Shown here: positions 29,769 through 40,586 of the stretch, piece after piece | Position numbering within the stretch: the first letter of the stretch is position 1 | Layout of the letters: each line of letters begins with the position of its first letter | The notes under the pieces: model-generated | Told to the model about the DNA's origin: nothing | Seen by the model: only the letters and a program-made list of their open reading frames with translations | The model's database searches: none | DNA from: Enterobacter genomosp. O | GTDB lineage: Bacteria; Pseudomonadota; Gammaproteobacteria; Enterobacterales; Enterobacteriaceae | DNA length: 64,000 nucleotides | Direction: 5' to 3' | Assembly (NCBI RefSeq): GCF_001022965.1 | Contig: NZ_LECZ01000026.1 | Span: 806,001 to 870,000, forward strand | Translations under genes and position numbers: made by a program

Positions 29769-31022
29769 ATGTCGGGATCCAATTCAGCAATAAGCCGCCG
29801 CCGTTTGTTAAAAGGGGCCGGGGCAATGTGGTTGCTTAGCGTCAGTCAGGTCGGCCTCGCCGCCACGAGTCAGGTCGTCGCGGTGCGCGTCTGGCCGTCA
29901 TCGACCTATACGCGCGTGACGGTCGAATCCAATCGCGTGCTGAAATATAAGCAATTTGCCCTCAGCAACCCTGAACGTGTGGTGGTGGATCTCGAAGGCG
30001 TTAACCTCAACTCCGTGCTTAAAGGAATGGCGGCGCAGATCCGCGGCGACGATCCGTTTATTAAATCGGCGCGCGTCGGGCAGTTTGATCCGCAAACCGT
30101 GCGCATGGTGTTTGAGCTGAAGCAGAACGTTAAGCCCCAGCTGTTTGCCCTTGCGCCGGTCGCCACGTTTAAAGAGCGTCTGGTGATGGATCTCTACCCG
30201 GCAAATGCGACGGATATCCAGGATCCGCTGCTTGCGCTGCTGGAGGATTACAACAAAGGCGATCTGCAGCGTCAGGTTCCGCCTGCGCAAAGCGGGCCGC
30301 AGCCGGGGAAAGCAGGGCGCGATCGTCCGATTGTGATCATGCTCGATCCTGGCCACGGCGGCGAAGATTCCGGTGCGGTGGGGAAATATCGCACGCGTGA
30401 AAAAGACGTGGTGCTGCAAATTGCCCGTCGTCTGAAGGCGTTGATTGATAAAGAAGGCAATATGCGCGCCTACATGACGCGTAATGAAGACATCTTTATT
30501 CCGCTGAAGGTCCGGGTGGCGAAGGCGCAGAAGCAGCGCGCCGATTTGTTCGTGTCGATCCATGCGGATGCGTTTACCAGCCGCCAGCCAAGCGGCTCGT
30601 CGGTGTTTGCGCTCTCAACTAAAGGCGCAACCAGTACCGCAGCAAGATTCCTGGCTGACAGCCAGAACGCCTCTGACCTCATTGGTGGCGTGAGCAAAAG
30701 CGGTGACCGCTACGTCGACCACACCATGTTCGATATGGTGCAGTCGTTGACCATCAACGACAGCCTGAAATTTGGTAAAGCGGTGCTGGGCAAGCTGGGC
30801 AACATCAATAAGCTGCATAAAAACAGCGTGGAACAGGCCGGGTTTGCGGTACTCAAGGCACCTGATATCCCGTCTATTCTGGTAGAAACCGCGTTTATCA
30901 GTAATGTGGAAGAGGAGCGCAAGCTCAAGACGGCAAAATTCCAGCAGGAAGTTGCGGAGTCGATTCTGGCGGGGATACGGGCGTATTTCTCAGACGGGGC
31001 GACGCTGGCGCGACGCGGGTAA
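29769..31022 (+). CDS. amiC: N-acetylmuramoyl-L-alanine amidase AmiC
   Basis: A 417-residue periplasmic septal amidase, the same length as E. coli Ami[32 protein letters not shown] is a twin-arginine signal peptide (SRRRLLK). An AMIN domain (about 40-150) targets it to the septum. The zinc amidase_3 domain follows, with [22 protein letters not shown] and [11 protein letters not shown]. It splits daughter-cell peptidoglycan after activation by NlpD. A frame opening at 29685 would bury the Tat signal, so ATG 29769, after GGAGAAGC, is chosen. Confidence 0.97.
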   Translation: MSGSNSAISRRRLLKGAGAMWLLSVSQVGLAATSQVVAVRVWPSSTYTRVTVESNRVLKYKQFALSNPERVVVDLEGVNLNSVLKGMAAQIRGDDPFIKSARVGQFDPQTVRMVFELKQNVKPQLFALAPVATFKERLVMDLYPANATDIQDPLLALLEDYNKGDLQRQVPPAQSGPQPGKAGRDRPIVIMLDPGHGGEDSGAVGKYRTREKDVVLQIARRLKALIDKEGNMRAYMTRNEDIFIPLKVRVAKAQKQRADLFVSIHADAFTSRQPSGSSVFALSTKGATSTAARFLADSQNASDLIGGVSKSGDRYVDHTMFDMVQSLTINDSLKFGKAVLGKLGNINKLHKNSVEQAGFAVLKAPDIPSILVETAFISNVEEERKLKTAKFQQEVAESILAGIRAYFSDGATLARRG

Positions 31023-31069
31023 ATCTTTCAGCCGGGTTAACGCCCGGCAAATTCACAAATGACAGATAC

Positions 31070-31098
31070 AAAAAAACACCCTTGAGGGTGTTTATTGT
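31070..31098. terminator. Intrinsic terminator between amiC and tRNA-Met (both directions)
   Basis: AAACACCCT / AGGGTGTTT stem with a TG loop, flanked by an A run on the left and T-rich sequence on the right. It can end amiC transcription and that of the minus-strand tRNA. A second hairpin GCCGGG...CCCGGC lies at 31031-31048. Confidence 0.8.
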
Positions 31099-31109
31099 TT
31101 TAGAAGTGT

Positions 31110-31186
<77 letters not shown>

Positions 31187-31394
31187 TCCGTGGATGCGCA
31201 CTATACTCGGATAGGTTTGTGATGCAACCCCTTTTTCACATAAATCATGATTTTGTATGCAAATTGAACGACATGGCTCTGTTTGGGCTATTTTTTGCGC
31301 AAAATTTGCCAAAGGGCATGCGATCGCATTTCATTAGCCCTGGCGGTTTGTTATCTTCATCACGCGGAAATGGGCAACTTAAAGACGAGATATA

Positions 31395-32492
31395 ATGAAA
31401 GGACGTTGGGCGAAGTATCTGATGACGGGCGCAATGGTAGCCATTCTTGCGGCCTGCTCTTCTAAACCGACCGATCGCGGTCAACAGTATAAAGACGGGA
31501 AGTTATCCCAGCCTTTCTCTTTAGTTAATCAACCTGATGCCGTTGGCGCACCGATTAACGCCGGCGATTTCTCCGAGCAGGTTTACCAGATCCGCAACGC
31601 GTCGCCGCGCCTGTATGGCTCTCAGAGTAGCGTCTATAGCGCGGTCCAGGACTGGCTGCGGGCGGGCGGTGATACGCGCAATATGCGCCAGTTTGGTATC
31701 GATGCATGGCAGATGGAAGGGGCGGATAACTACGGCAACGTCCAGTTCACCGGGTATTACACGCCTGTGATTCAGGCGCGACACACGCGTCAGGGCGAAT
31801 TCCAGTATCCTATTTATCGCATGCCGCCAAAGCGGGGGCACCTGCCGTCCCGCGCCGAGATTTATTCCGGAGCGCTGAGCGAAAACTACGTTCTGGCCTA
31901 CAGCAACTCCCTGATGGATAACTTCATCATGGACGTTCAGGGCAGCGGCTACATTGATTTTGGTGATGGTTCGCCGCTTAACTTCTTCAGCTATTCCGGT
32001 AAAAATGGCCACGCCTACCGCAGCATCGGCAAGGTGCTGATCGATCGCGGCGAAGTGAAGAAAGAAGACATGTCGATGCAGGCGATCCGCGAGTGGGGCG
32101 AAAAACACAGCGAGGCCGAGGTGCGCGAGCTGCTGGAGCAGAACCCGTCGTTTGTTTTCTTCAAACCGCAAAACTTCGCGCCGGTGAAAGGGGCCAGTGC
32201 CGTTCCGCTGATTGGCCGGGCGTCGGTGGCATCGGATCGTTCCATTATCCCTGCGGGTACTACGCTGCTGGCGGAAGTGCCTCTGCTGGACAACAACGGC
32301 AAATTCAACGGCCAGTATGAGCTGCGTCTGATGGTGGCGCTGGATGTCGGCGGAGCGATTAAAGGCCAGCACTTCGATATCTATCAGGGCATTGGCCCGG
32401 ATGCCGGCCACCGCGCAGGCTGGTATAACCACTACGGACGCGTATGGGTGCTGAAAGCAGCGCCTGGCGCCGGAAACGTATTCAGCGGCTGA
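31395..32492 (+). CDS. mltA: Membrane-bound lytic murein transglycosylase A (lipoprotein)
   Basis: A 365-residue outer-membrane lipoprotein, the same length as E. coli MltA. The signal peptide MKGRWAKYLMTGAMVAILAAC ends with lipobox L-A-A-C (Cys21). The MltA domain (about 100-260) is followed by the C-terminal 3D domain, whose DVGGAIKG...GIGPDAGHRAG contains catalytic aspartate positions. It cleaves glycan strands to 1,6-anhydromuropeptides. It ends just before a strong terminator. Confidence 0.96.
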   Translation: MKGRWAKYLMTGAMVAILAACSSKPTDRGQQYKDGKLSQPFSLVNQPDAVGAPINAGDFSEQVYQIRNASPRLYGSQSSVYSAVQDWLRAGGDTRNMRQFGIDAWQMEGADNYGNVQFTGYYTPVIQARHTRQGEFQYPIYRMPPKRGHLPSRAEIYSGALSENYVLAYSNSLMDNFIMDVQGSGYIDFGDGSPLNFFSYSGKNGHAYRSIGKVLIDRGEVKKEDMSMQAIREWGEKHSEAEVRELLEQNPSFVFFKPQNFAPVKGASAVPLIGRASVASDRSIIPAGTTLLAEVPLLDNNGKFNGQYELRLMVALDVGGAIKGQHFDIYQGIGPDAGHRAGWYNHYGRVWVLKAAPGAGNVFSG

Positions 32493-32527
32493 TTGTGGTA
32501 TTCTGAGCGGAATACGGATTACTGTTC

Positions 32528-32553
32528 AGGGTGAGGAAAACCTCACCCTTTTT
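32528..32553 (+). terminator. Intrinsic terminator after mltA
   Basis: Perfect 9-bp stem AGGGTGAGG / CCTCACCCT with an AAAA loop and a T run. It lies only 15 bases before the tcdA start, so tcdA's own transcript probably starts within or just upstream of it. Confidence 0.85.
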
Positions 32554-32567
32554 ACATTTGAGGTTTT

Positions 32568-33374
32568 ATGTCTGTGGTAATCAGCGATGCCTGGCGCCAG
32601 CGTTTTGGCGGCACGGCACGTCTCTATGGTGAAAAAGCCCTGCAGCTGTTTGCGGATGCGCACGTCTGCGTCGTGGGCATTGGTGGTGTGGGGTCGTGGG
32701 CGGCAGAAGCGCTGGCGAGAACCGGTATTGGCGCAATCACGCTGATTGATATGGATGACGTGTGCGTCACCAACACCAACCGTCAAATCCATGCCCTGCG
32801 TGATAGCGTCGGCCTGGCAAAATCTGAGGTCATGGCGGAACGTATTCGCCTGATTAACCCGGAATGTCGGGTCACGGTGATTGATGATTTTGTGACGGCA
32901 GATAACGTCGCCGAATACATGAGCAAAGGCTATAGCTATGTGATTGACGCCATCGACAGCGTGCGTCCCAAAGCGGCGCTGATCGCGTACTGTCGTCGTT
33001 ACAAGGTTCCACTGGTGACCACCGGCGGCGCGGGCGGGCAAATCGATCCGACGCAGATCCAGGTGGCCGATCTGGCGAAAACGATCCAGGATCCGCTGGC
33101 GGCCAAGCTGCGTGAACGCCTGAAGAGCGACTTTAACGTCGTGAAGAACAGCAAAGGCAAGCTGGGCGTTGACTGCGTGTTCTCGACCGAAGCGCTGGTC
33201 TACCCGCAGGCGGATGGTTCAGTCTGCGCGATGAAAAGCACGGCGGAAGGGCCAAAACGAATGGATTGCGCCTCAGGCTTTGGTGCGGCCACCATGGTGA
33301 CCGCTTCCTTTGGCTTTGTGGCGGTGTCTCACGCCCTGAAGAAGATGATGGCGAAGGCGGAACGTCAGGCCTGA
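32568..33374 (+). CDS. tcdA: tRNA threonylcarbamoyladenosine dehydratase TcdA (CsdL)
   Basis: A 268-residue E1-like (ThiF/MoeB family) ATP-dependent enzyme. It cyclises t6A at tRNA position 37 to ct6[22 protein letters not shown] near residue 35 is the nucleotide-binding loop, and [13 protein letters not shown] is the E1 signature. A hydrophobic segment near the C-terminus ([18 protein letters not shown]) fits the membrane anchor known in E. coli. It functions with CsdE/CsdA, encoded convergently; the two 3' ends overlap by ten bases. Confidence 0.96.
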   Translation: MSVVISDAWRQRFGGTARLYGEKALQLFADAHVCVVGIGGVGSWAAEALARTGIGAITLIDMDDVCVTNTNRQIHALRDSVGLAKSEVMAERIRLINPECRVTVIDDFVTADNVAEYMSKGYSYVIDAIDSVRPKAALIAYCRRYKVPLVTTGGAGGQIDPTQIQVADLAKTIQDPLAAKLRERLKSDFNVVKNSKGKLGVDCVFSTEALVYPQADGSVCAMKSTAEGPKRMDCASGFGAATMVTASFGFVAVSHALKKMMAKAERQA

Positions 33375-33811
33375 GCCTGACGTGCGGCATCCTGCACGGC
33401 TTCGCTTAGTGCGATAAGGCCCTGACCGCGCGAGGCGCTCAGCTGCGCGCGCAGTCCCAGCTCATCAAAGAGCGCCAGCGGCGAGCGCGTCAGCAGCTCC
33501 GCCGCGCTTTTTCCCTCGATGGCGGTTAACAGTACCGCCAGCAGCCCGCGTACGATACGCCCTTCGCTGTCGCCGAAGAAGTGCAGCTTCTCGCCAGTTA
33601 CGCTTACGCCCAGCCAGACGCGGTTCTCACAGCCTGCAATCTCTTTTGCCTGCGCTTTAAGTTCGTCAGACAGGGTCGGTAGTTGCTTACCGAGAAGGAT
33701 AAGCTGGCGATATTTATCCTCCCACTGCGAAAGCGGGGCGAAGGTCTGCTTTAAGGTCTCTTCTGTGATGACGGTGCCAAACGGATGTCCGGCTAAATCT
33801 GCGTGAGTCAT
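33365..33811 (-). CDS. csdE: Sulfur acceptor protein CsdE
   Basis: A 148-residue SufE-family protein. It accepts sulfane sulfur from the cysteine desulfurase CsdA on Cys61 ([14 protein letters not shown]). The C-terminal half ([18 protein letters not shown]) completes the SufE fold. It lies directly after csdA with a one-base overlap (TAATG), and both act with TcdA in tRNA modification. Confidence 0.95.
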   Translation of the reverse strand: MTHADLAGHPFGTVITEETLKQTFAPLSQWEDKYRQLILLGKQLPTLSDELKAQAKEIAGCENRVWLGVSVTGEKLHFFGDSEGRIVRGLLAVLLTAIEGKSAAELLTRSPLALFDELGLRAQLSASRGQGLIALSEAVQDAARQAQA

Positions 33812-35016
33812 TAATCCACCAGTATTTCAAGGGCGCGATCGACGGCGGCAACCAGCGCGTCGACGTCGTTTTGCGTATTATACGGCGCAAACGAGGCGCG
33901 CAGCGTACCGCTCACGCCAAGCGCCGCCAGAAGCGGCTGGGCGCAGTGCTGGCCGGCGCGCAGGGCAATGCCATACCCGGCCAGCAGCGTCACCATGTCG
34001 CTATGATGCACGCCCGCAAAATCAAAGGCGAGCAGGCTCGAGTCCTGCACGCGGAACGAGCGGAAACCCGGGCGCTTTTTGAGTTCTTCCTCTGCCAGCG
34101 TCGCCAGTCCCCGGCTCCAGCTTTCAGCCTGAACAATGTCTGTTTCAGCCAGCCACTCGAGCGCGGCGCTCAGGCCAATGACGCCGGCCACGTTCGGCGT
34201 CCCCGCCTCAAGACGGTAAGGTATTTCCTGAGTTTTAAAGCCCTCGAAGGTTACTTCGGTAATCATTTTGCCGCCGCCAAGCCACGGCGTCATTTGCGCC
34301 AGCAGTTCCGGTTTACCGTACAGCGCCCCGATACCGGTTGGCCCGTAGAGCTTATGTCCTGAGAAGGCATAAAAATCGATATCAAGCGCCTGCACGTCGG
34401 CCGGGAAATGCACCACGCCCTGCGCGCCGTCGACCATCACGACCATGCCGCTGGCATGCGCGATGCGAATGGCCTGCGCCAGGTCCGGGCAGCCGCCGGT
34501 AACGTTCGACATCTGCCCGAGCGCCAGAATGCGGCTGCGGGGAGTAATCAGCTCTGGTAGGCGGGCCACGTCGGGCAGAAGGTCTGAACCCAGAGGGAGT
34601 TTCACCACGCGTGCACCCGTTTGCTCAGCCACCATCAGCCACGGCACCAGGTTGGCGTGATGTTCCGCCTCGCTGACGATGATTTCGTCGTCCGGCTGAA
34701 GGAGTGGGCGTGCGTAGCACTGGGCCACCATATTGATGGCCTCGGTGGTGCCGCGCGTCCAGACGATGTTTTTCCCGCTTTCGGCATTGATCAGGCGCGC
34801 GACCTGATCGCGTGCGGCTTCATAGCGCGCGGTTAATCGCTGCGCTTCGGCAAACTGGCTGCGATGCACGTTGCCGGCGCTCAGGCTGTAGAACTGCTGC
34901 GTCGCCTCAATCACCGCCTGTGGCTTAAGGGCGGTGGCGGCGCTATCAAGGTAAATACCGGCATCGGCCAGCGCCGGAAACTGGGCGCGGAACTGCGCAG
35001 GACTGAAAGCGTTCAT
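33811..35016 (-). CDS. csdA: Cysteine desulfurase CsdA
   Basis: A 401-residue PLP-dependent class V aminotransferase-fold enzyme, identical in length to E. coli CsdA. The Schiff-base lysine is in [13 protein letters not shown] and the persulfide cysteine in [13 protein letters not shown]. It releases sulfur from cysteine and passes it to CsdE. The start at [16 protein letters not shown] aligns with E. coli; the open frame continues 30 codons upstream without a better site. Confidence 0.96.
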   Translation of the reverse strand: MNAFSPAQFRAQFPALADAGIYLDSAATALKPQAVIEATQQFYSLSAGNVHRSQFAEAQRLTARYEAARDQVARLINAESGKNIVWTRGTTEAINMVAQCYARPLLQPDDEIIVSEAEHHANLVPWLMVAEQTGARVVKLPLGSDLLPDVARLPELITPRSRILALGQMSNVTGGCPDLAQAIRIAHASGMVVMVDGAQGVVHFPADVQALDIDFYAFSGHKLYGPTGIGALYGKPELLAQMTPWLGGGKMITEVTFEGFKTQEIPYRLEAGTPNVAGVIGLSAALEWLAETDIVQAESWSRGLATLAEEELKKRPGFRSFRVQDSSLLAFDFAGVHHSDMVTLLAGYGIALRAGQHCAQPLLAALGVSGTLRASFAPYNTQNDVDALVAAVDRALEILVD

Positions 35017-35208
35017 GGGATTCCTCATATCAATAATGCGATCGTCGCGCAATTTCAGCGGCAGGGCAAGGAGGTTGATATCTATCAGAATTGTCTGCTT
35101 ATCCATATGACCCTGAAAAAGCAGGTTATGCTAAATAGTGTTAGGCGGATGTTTTAGCCTGTTATAAATCGAGGTTTGAATAGCATTAATTGCTAAAGGA
35201 GAATAATC

Positions 35209-35436
35209 ATGAATAAGACAGCTGCAATCATTTCTGCCTGTGCGTTTACTTTTGCCCTGAGCGCCTGTTCTGGTAACAACTACGTCATGCACACCAACGA
35301 TGGTCGTTCCATCGTTTCGGAAGGGAAACCGACAACCGATAACGATACCGGGATGATTTCATACAAAGATGCTAACGGGAACAAGCAGCAGATCAACCGC
35401 ACGGACGTGAAAGAGATGAAAGAGATCGAGCATTAA
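35209..35436 (+). CDS. ygdI: Small lipoprotein YgdI (DUF903)
   Basis: A 75-residue lipoprotein: MNKTAAIISACAFTFALSAC is the signal with lipobox L-S-A-C (Cys20). The mature part (NNYVMHTNDGRSIVSEGKPTTDNDTGMISYKDANG) is the same DUF903 fold as YgdR. Function unknown. RBS AAGGAGAA is strong. It converges on gcvB; the gcvB terminator hairpin at 35458-35477 can serve both. Confidence 0.94.
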   Translation: MNKTAAIISACAFTFALSACSGNNYVMHTNDGRSIVSEGKPTTDNDTGMISYKDANGNKQQINRTDVKEMKEIEH

Positions 35437-35450
35437 CAGATCGATAAGCA

Positions 35451-35657
35451 AAAAAAAGCACCGCAAATTGGCGGTGCTACATTAATCACTATGGACAGAC
35501 AGGGTAAATGTACAGGAAGTGAAAAATTGGTAGCGTTGCTACCGTGGTCTGAATCGCAGACCAATTGCAAACACAACAACACAACATCACAACCGTAAGC
35601 CAAAAGCCCTTCAGAACACGCATTCCGAAAAAAGCTCTTCGTTCCGGCTCAGGAAGT
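35451..35657 (-). ncRNA. gcvB: GcvB small regulatory RNA
   Basis: On the minus strand the RNA begins ACTTCCTGAGCCGGAACGAA, as in E. coli GcvB. It contains the G/U-rich R1 region (GTTGTGATGTTGTGTTGTTG, about 35569-35588) used to pair with many amino-acid transporter mRNAs. It ends in GCACCGCC...GCGGTGC plus a T run. Length of about 207 nt fits the known 205. It is divergent from gcvA, whose product activates it when glycine is plentiful. Confidence 0.96.
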
Positions 35658-35785
35658 GCCGCCACTATAGGTATTTGCTGGTAGTTCCTCAACGGACAAA
35701 TTATAATGGCTCAGATAAAAAAAACTAATAGGTTAAACGTTGTTTCCTGTTTGTTAAAATCCGTTAACATCTAAGCCAGATAACC

Positions 35786-36703
35786 ATGTCAAAGCGATTG
35801 CCACCCCTCAATGCATTACGTGTTTTTGATGCAGCAGCACGTCACCTGAGCTTTACCCGCGCAGCAGATGAGCTTTTTGTGACACAGGCCGCAGTAAGTC
35901 ACCAAATCAAGTCTCTGGAGGATTTTCTGGGCCTTAAGCTGTTTCGCCGACGCAACCGTTCGTTGCTGTTGACCGAAGAGGGGCAGAGCTATTTTCAGGA
36001 TATTAAAGAGATTTTTTCCCAGCTAACTGAAGCCACGCGCAAGCTTCAGGCCCGCAGTGCAAAAGGTGCCCTGACTGTCAGTTTATTGCCCAGTTTTGCC
36101 ATTCAATGGCTGGTGCCGAGACTCTCAAGCTTTAACTCAGCTTATCCGGGGATCGACGTTCGAATCCAGGCGGTGGATCGTCAGGAAGACAAGCTGGCCG
36201 ATGATGTGGACGTCGCTATTTTTTATGGTCGCGGTAACTGGCCGGGCTTGCGCGTCGAGAAATTATACGCAGAATATCTCCTGCCGGTCTGTTCTCCGCT
36301 GCTGCTAACGGGCGATAAGGCGCTGAAATCACCCGCTGACCTGGCTAAGCATACGCTTTTGCATGATGCTTCTCGCCGCGACTGGCAAACTTATACCCGT
36401 CAATTAGGTCTTACTCATATAAACGTGCAGCAGGGACCCATTTTTAGCCACAGTGCGATGGTGTTACAGGCTGCCATTCACGGGCAGGGCGTGGCGTTGG
36501 CGAACAACGTGATGGCGCAGTCCGAAATTGAGGCAGGCCGTCTGGTTTGCCCTTTTAATGATGTACTGGTCAGCAAGAATGCGTTTTATCTGGTTTGTCA
36601 TGACAGTCAGGCAGAACTGGGTAAAATAGCCGCTTTCCGGCAGTGGATACTGGCGAAGGCGGCAAGCGAGCAAGAAAAATTCCGCTTCAGGTATGAACAA
36701 TAA
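35786..36703 (+). CDS. gcvA: Glycine cleavage system regulator GcvA
   Basis: A 305-residue LysR-family regulator, nearly identical to E. coli GcvA. Residues 1-65 form the helix-turn-helix (AADELFVTQAAVSHQIKSLEDFLGLKLFRR); the remainder is the substrate-binding-like effector domain. It activates gcvTHP and gcvB with glycine and represses gcvTHP with GcvR. It is divergent from gcvB with 128 bases between, which should hold both promoters. Confidence 0.97.
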   Translation: MSKRLPPLNALRVFDAAARHLSFTRAADELFVTQAAVSHQIKSLEDFLGLKLFRRRNRSLLLTEEGQSYFQDIKEIFSQLTEATRKLQARSAKGALTVSLLPSFAIQWLVPRLSSFNSAYPGIDVRIQAVDRQEDKLADDVDVAIFYGRGNWPGLRVEKLYAEYLLPVCSPLLLTGDKALKSPADLAKHTLLHDASRRDWQTYTRQLGLTHINVQQGPIFSHSAMVLQAAIHGQGVALANNVMAQSEIEAGRLVCPFNDVLVSKNAFYLVCHDSQAELGKIAAFRQWILAKAASEQEKFRFRYEQ

Positions 36704-36742
36704 CGTTTGTGTGCCGGGCACGCATCAATTCAGGACTTAAAC

Positions 36743-37138
36743 ATGACCAGCCGATTCATGCTGATTTTTGCCGCGGTGAGTGGCTTTATTTTTGTTGCAC
36801 TGGGCGCTTTTGGCGCACATGTTTTAAGCAAGTCTTTGGGCGCAGTTGAGATGGGCTGGATCCAGACCGGCCTTGAATATCAGGCGTTCCATACGTTGGC
36901 TATTTTTGGGCTGGCGGTGGCGATGCAGCGCCGTATCAGCATCTGGTTTTACTGGAGCAGCGTCTTTCTGGCGCTGGGCACGGTGCTTTTCAGCGGCAGC
37001 CTTTACTGTCTGGCACTTTCGCATTTACGCCTGTGGGCGTTTGTTACACCTGTCGGCGGCGTCAGCTTCCTGGCGGGTTGGGTATTAATGTTTATCGGAG
37101 CTATCCGTCTGAAACGCAAGGGCGTTGTTCATGAATAA
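36743..37138 (+). CDS. ygdD: Inner-membrane protein YgdD (DUF423)
   Basis: A 131-residue membrane protein with four predicted helices (for example [22 protein letters not shown]). [14 protein letters not shown] and [14 protein letters not shown] are the DUF423 signature. Biochemical function unknown. The start at 36743 (MTSRFMLIF) matches E. coli; an upstream in-frame start adds twelve residues without a good ribosome site. It overlaps rlmM by eight bases, so the two are coupled. Confidence 0.94.
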   Translation: MTSRFMLIFAAVSGFIFVALGAFGAHVLSKSLGAVEMGWIQTGLEYQAFHTLAIFGLAVAMQRRISIWFYWSSVFLALGTVLFSGSLYCLALSHLRLWAFVTPVGGVSFLAGWVLMFIGAIRLKRKGVVHE

Positions 37139-38231
37139 GGTTGTTTTATATTGTCGCCCGGGGTTTGAGAAAGAGTGCGCCGCGGAAATTACCGATAAAG
37201 CGGCGAAGCGCGAAGTCTTCGGCTTTGCCCGCGTGAAAGAGAACGCGGGCTATGTGGTATTCGAATGCTATCAACCTGAAGATGCAGATAAGCTGGCGCG
37301 CGAACTGCCGTTCAGCTCATTGATCTTCGCCCGCCAGATGTTTGTTGCGGGCGAGCTGCTGAAGGATCTTCCGCCGGAAGATCGCATCACGCCAATCGTC
37401 GGCATGCTGCAGGGCGTGGTGGAGAAGGGCGGCGATCTGCGCGTTGAAGTCGCGGATACCAACGAAAGCAAAGAGCTGATGAAGTTCTGTCGCAAGTTTA
37501 CCGTGCCGCTGCGCGCGGCGCTGCGCGATGCGGGCGTGCTGACGAACTACGAAACGCCGAAGCGTCCGGTGGTGCATATCTTCTTTATTGCGCCGGGCTG
37601 CTGCTATACAGGCTACTCGTATACCACCAACAACTCTCCATTCTTTATGGGCATCCCGCGCCTGCGCTTCCCGGCCGATGCGCCAAGCCGATCCACCCTG
37701 AAGCTGGAAGAGGCGTTCCACGTCTTTATCCCGGCGGATGAGTGGGATGAGCGTCTGGCAAACGGCATGTACGCCGTCGATCTCGGCGCGTGCCCGGGGG
37801 GCTGGACCTATCAGCTGGTGAAACGCAATATGTGGGTCTCCTCTGTCGATAACGGCCCTATGGCGCAAAGCCTGATGGACACCGGGCAGGTTACCTGGCT
37901 GCGTGAAGATGGCTTCCGCTATCGCCCGAACCGTAACAACATCTCGTGGATGGTCTGCGATATGGTTGAGAAACCGGCAAAAGTGGCCGCGCTGATGGCC
38001 TCCTGGCTGGTGAACGGCTGGTGTCGCGAGACGATTTTCAACCTCAAGCTGCCGATGAAAAAGCGCTACGAAGAAGTGTCGCAGAACCTGGCCTATATTC
38101 AGGAGCAGATGGACGAACACGGTATTAACGTGGTCATTCAGGCGCGTCAGCTGTATCACGATCGTGAAGAGGTGACGGTGCATGTTCGTCGCTGGTGGGC
38201 GGCCGTGGGTGGGCGTCGCGACGAGCGATAG
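37131..38231 (+). CDS. rlmM: 23S rRNA 2'-O-ribose C2498 methyltransferase RlmM
   Basis: A 366-residue protein, the same length as E. coli RlmM. An N-terminal THUMP-like RNA-binding domain is followed by an RrmJ-like SAM-dependent methyltransferase. [19 protein letters not shown] is the SAM-binding motif I, and the catalytic Lys-Asp-Lys-Glu tetrad can be placed in [20 protein letters not shown] and REEVTVH. It methylates C2498 of 23S rRNA before 50S assembly. The ATG at 37131 is favoured over one two codons earlier. Confidence 0.96.
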   Translation: MNKVVLYCRPGFEKECAAEITDKAAKREVFGFARVKENAGYVVFECYQPEDADKLARELPFSSLIFARQMFVAGELLKDLPPEDRITPIVGMLQGVVEKGGDLRVEVADTNESKELMKFCRKFTVPLRAALRDAGVLTNYETPKRPVVHIFFIAPGCCYTGYSYTTNNSPFFMGIPRLRFPADAPSRSTLKLEEAFHVFIPADEWDERLANGMYAVDLGACPGGWTYQLVKRNMWVSSVDNGPMAQSLMDTGQVTWLREDGFRYRPNRNNISWMVCDMVEKPAKVAALMASWLVNGWCRETIFNLKLPMKKRYEEVSQNLAYIQEQMDEHGINVVIQARQLYHDREEVTVHVRRWWAAVGGRRDER

Positions 38232-38246
38232 TGCGTGCTTTGTTTT

Positions 38247-38272
38247 GCCCGGTGGCGCTGCGCTTACCGGGC
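38247..38272. repeat. REP-type palindrome between rlmM and xni
   Basis: GCCCGGTGGCGCTGCGC followed by TTACCGGGC, the inverse of the unit after recD. It lies between convergent genes. Confidence 0.8.
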
Positions 38273-38285
38273 CTACAGAAAAGCG

Positions 38286-39041
38286 TTAACGCTCTAATCT
38301 CAACTGCTGTAAATTCCCGTCCAGCTGCAAATCCGTCTGTAGCGTCGCCACATCCCGGCAGATAAACGCCATCTCTTTATGCGCTTCCAGCTTTTTGCGC
38401 CATTTTTCCGGTACCTCATCCAGCCTGGCGTATATCCCCTCCAGGCTCTGAAAATCCGTCAGTAGCTGGGCGGCGCTCTTCGGCCCTATGCCCGCCACCC
38501 CCGGTACCTTCGAACTACTTATCCCCGCCAGCCCCCAGTAGTCGGGCAGCTGCTCAGGCGAGACGCCAAACTCACCGGCGATGAAGGGGGCGTCAAGCCA
38601 GCGTTTCTGGAAGTAATCGCGGATACGGATCGTGGGAGAGAGGAGCTGACAGTAGCCTTTATCGGTTGAGACGATTGTCGCCTGATGCCCGGCGCTGGCA
38701 ATCTTTACCGCAAGCGTAGCCGCCAGGTCATCAGCCTCATTGCCGTGCGCGCCCCAGCAGGGGACACCGCGTTGTTCAAAGGCGGCGCGGATAACGGGCA
38801 TTTCGGCATGCAGGTCGTCCGGCATTGGTGCACGTCCTGCCTTATAGTCCGGGAGGCGCTGATGCCGCCAGCCGCTGTTACGCGCTTCGTCATCAAACAC
38901 GGCCACGGCATGCGTCGGTTCGCTGTGGCGGATAAGTTGCTCCAGCGCGTGCAGGCAGGTGTCCGTACAGGGCGTGCCCTGTACCGCATGGATCCGGCGA
39001 ATCAGGTTGAGCGCGTCGACGATAAGCAAATGAACAGCCAC
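38286..39041 (-). CDS. xni: Flap endonuclease Xni (ExoIX)
   Basis: A 251-residue FEN-type nuclease, the same length as E. coli Xni. Metal-binding acidic clusters are seen in [33 protein letters not shown] and [10 protein letters not shown]. The helix-hairpin-helix [25 protein letters not shown] binds DNA and potassium. As in the family, the first Asp cluster is reduced compared with PolI 5'-nuclease. The start codon is GTG. Confidence 0.95.
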   Translation of the reverse strand: MAVHLLIVDALNLIRRIHAVQGTPCTDTCLHALEQLIRHSEPTHAVAVFDDEARNSGWRHQRLPDYKAGRAPMPDDLHAEMPVIRAAFEQRGVPCWGAHGNEADDLAATLAVKIASAGHQATIVSTDKGYCQLLSPTIRIRDYFQKRWLDAPFIAGEFGVSPEQLPDYWGLAGISSSKVPGVAGIGPKSAAQLLTDFQSLEGIYARLDEVPEKWRKKLEAHKEMAFICRDVATLQTDLQLDGNLQQLRLER

Positions 39042-39122
39042 AGATAATCTCCCTTAAATCTAATGGGTAAAGGGTATCACTGTCGGCAGGAGGAAACGAA
39101 TAGCGTGAGGGAAAACAGGAAG

Positions 39123-39143
39123 AAGCCTCGCAAAACGAGGCTT
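39123..39143 (-). terminator. Hairpin terminator after sdaB
   Basis: Perfect 8-bp stem AAGCCTCG / CGAGGCTT with a five-base loop, starting ten bases beyond the sdaB stop codon. The following T tract on the minus strand is weak, so it may act with other factors. Confidence 0.65.
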
Positions 39144-39153
39144 CCTGAGAGGC

Positions 39154-40521
39154 TTAATCGCAGGTAACGATCTTCATCGCCAGGCCGCCGCGAGAGGTTT
39201 CGCGGTATTTGGCGTTCATATCTTTACCGGTTTCATACATGGTTTCGATAACCTTATCGAGACAGACGCGCGGCTCGCTGGTGCGGCGCAGCGCCATACG
39301 CGCCGCGTTCACCGCCTTCACGGAGGCAATCGCATTACGCTCGATGCACGGTACCTGTACTTGTCCGGCTACCGGGTCACAGGTCAGCCCCAGGTTGTGC
39401 TCCATGCCAATTTCGGCCGCGATGCACACCTGCGCCGGACTTGCGCCCAGGAGCTCTGCCAGGCCCGCCGCCGCCATGGAGCAGGCCACGCCGACTTCAC
39501 CCTGACAGCCCACTTCCGCACCGGAAATGGACGCGTTCATCTTGTACAGGGAACCAATCGCGCTGGCGACCAGCAGGTAGCGCGCCAGAGAGTTCGCGTT
39601 CACTTCACGAATAAACTTGTCGTAGTACGCCAGCACTGCCGGAACAATGCCGCAGGCACCGTTGGTCGGTGCTGTCACAACGCGGCCGCCTGCGGCGTTC
39701 TCTTCGTTCACCGCCAGGGCGAACATGTTGATCCAGTCCACAACGGCCATCGGGTCCGTGGTCGTTTTGTCGGTGCTGACCAGCATACGGCGCAGTGCAG
39801 CCGCACGACGCGGCACGCGAAGCTTGCCCGGCAGAACGCCTTCGGTGGTGATGCCGCGCTCAATGCCGCCGCGCATCACTTCCCAGACGCTGGTGAAGTG
39901 CTGTTCCAGCTCTTCTTTACTGTGCAGGGCCAGCTCGTTTTTCATCATCAGGCCGGAGAGGGACAGGCCCGTCTCCTGGCAGTGACGCTGGAGGTCTGCC
40001 GCCGTTTTGTACGGATACGGCACCTCGACAGATGAGTTATCGGTTTGACCAAAGTGGTCTTCGTCGACGATAAAACCGCCGCCGATAGAGTAGTAAGTCT
40101 GGCTGTATACCGCTTTGTCGCCGGCCAGCGCAGTGATACGCATACCGTTTTCGTGCAGCGACAGGTTGTCCGCATGGAAATTCATGCAGTGGTCAACCGG
40201 GAATTCCACTTCGTGTTCGCCGTTTGCCAGCAGCAGGCGACCGTGGGTGTTGACGTCCTGGATGAAGCCAGGGATCGCATCAATATCAACGGTATCCGGC
40301 AGGTTTCCCGCCAGGCCCATGATAATGGCGATATCGGTATGGTGGCCTTTCCCGGTCAGGGAAAGCGAGCCGTACACATCGACAACCACGCGGGTGATGT
40401 CGTGCAGGATGCCGCGTGCAATCAAGTCATCCGTGAACTGCTTACCGGCTTTCATTGGTCCGACGGTGTGAGAGCTGGAAGGACCAATACCGATTTTGAA
40501 GATATCGAATACGCTAATCAT
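39154..40521 (-). CDS. sdaB: L-serine dehydratase 2 SdaB
   Basis: A 455-residue iron-sulfur L-serine deaminase (serine to pyruvate and ammonia), the same length as E. coli SdaB. The beta domain ([29 protein letters not shown]) and the alpha domain with cluster cysteines ([45 protein letters not shown]) are present. It follows sdaC by 65 bases, forming the serine uptake and degradation operon. Confidence 0.97.
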   Translation of the reverse strand: MISVFDIFKIGIGPSSSHTVGPMKAGKQFTDDLIARGILHDITRVVVDVYGSLSLTGKGHHTDIAIIMGLAGNLPDTVDIDAIPGFIQDVNTHGRLLLANGEHEVEFPVDHCMNFHADNLSLHENGMRITALAGDKAVYSQTYYSIGGGFIVDEDHFGQTDNSSVEVPYPYKTAADLQRHCQETGLSLSGLMMKNELALHSKEELEQHFTSVWEVMRGGIERGITTEGVLPGKLRVPRRAAALRRMLVSTDKTTTDPMAVVDWINMFALAVNEENAAGGRVVTAPTNGACGIVPAVLAYYDKFIREVNANSLARYLLVASAIGSLYKMNASISGAEVGCQGEVGVACSMAAAGLAELLGASPAQVCIAAEIGMEHNLGLTCDPVAGQVQVPCIERNAIASVKAVNAARMALRRTSEPRVCLDKVIETMYETGKDMNAKYRETSRGGLAMKIVTCD

Positions 40522-40586
40522 GATGCGTCCATTGCTTTCAGTCAGAGAGGAAGGAGTGCGCCGTCCGGAGACGGCGCGGGTGATAA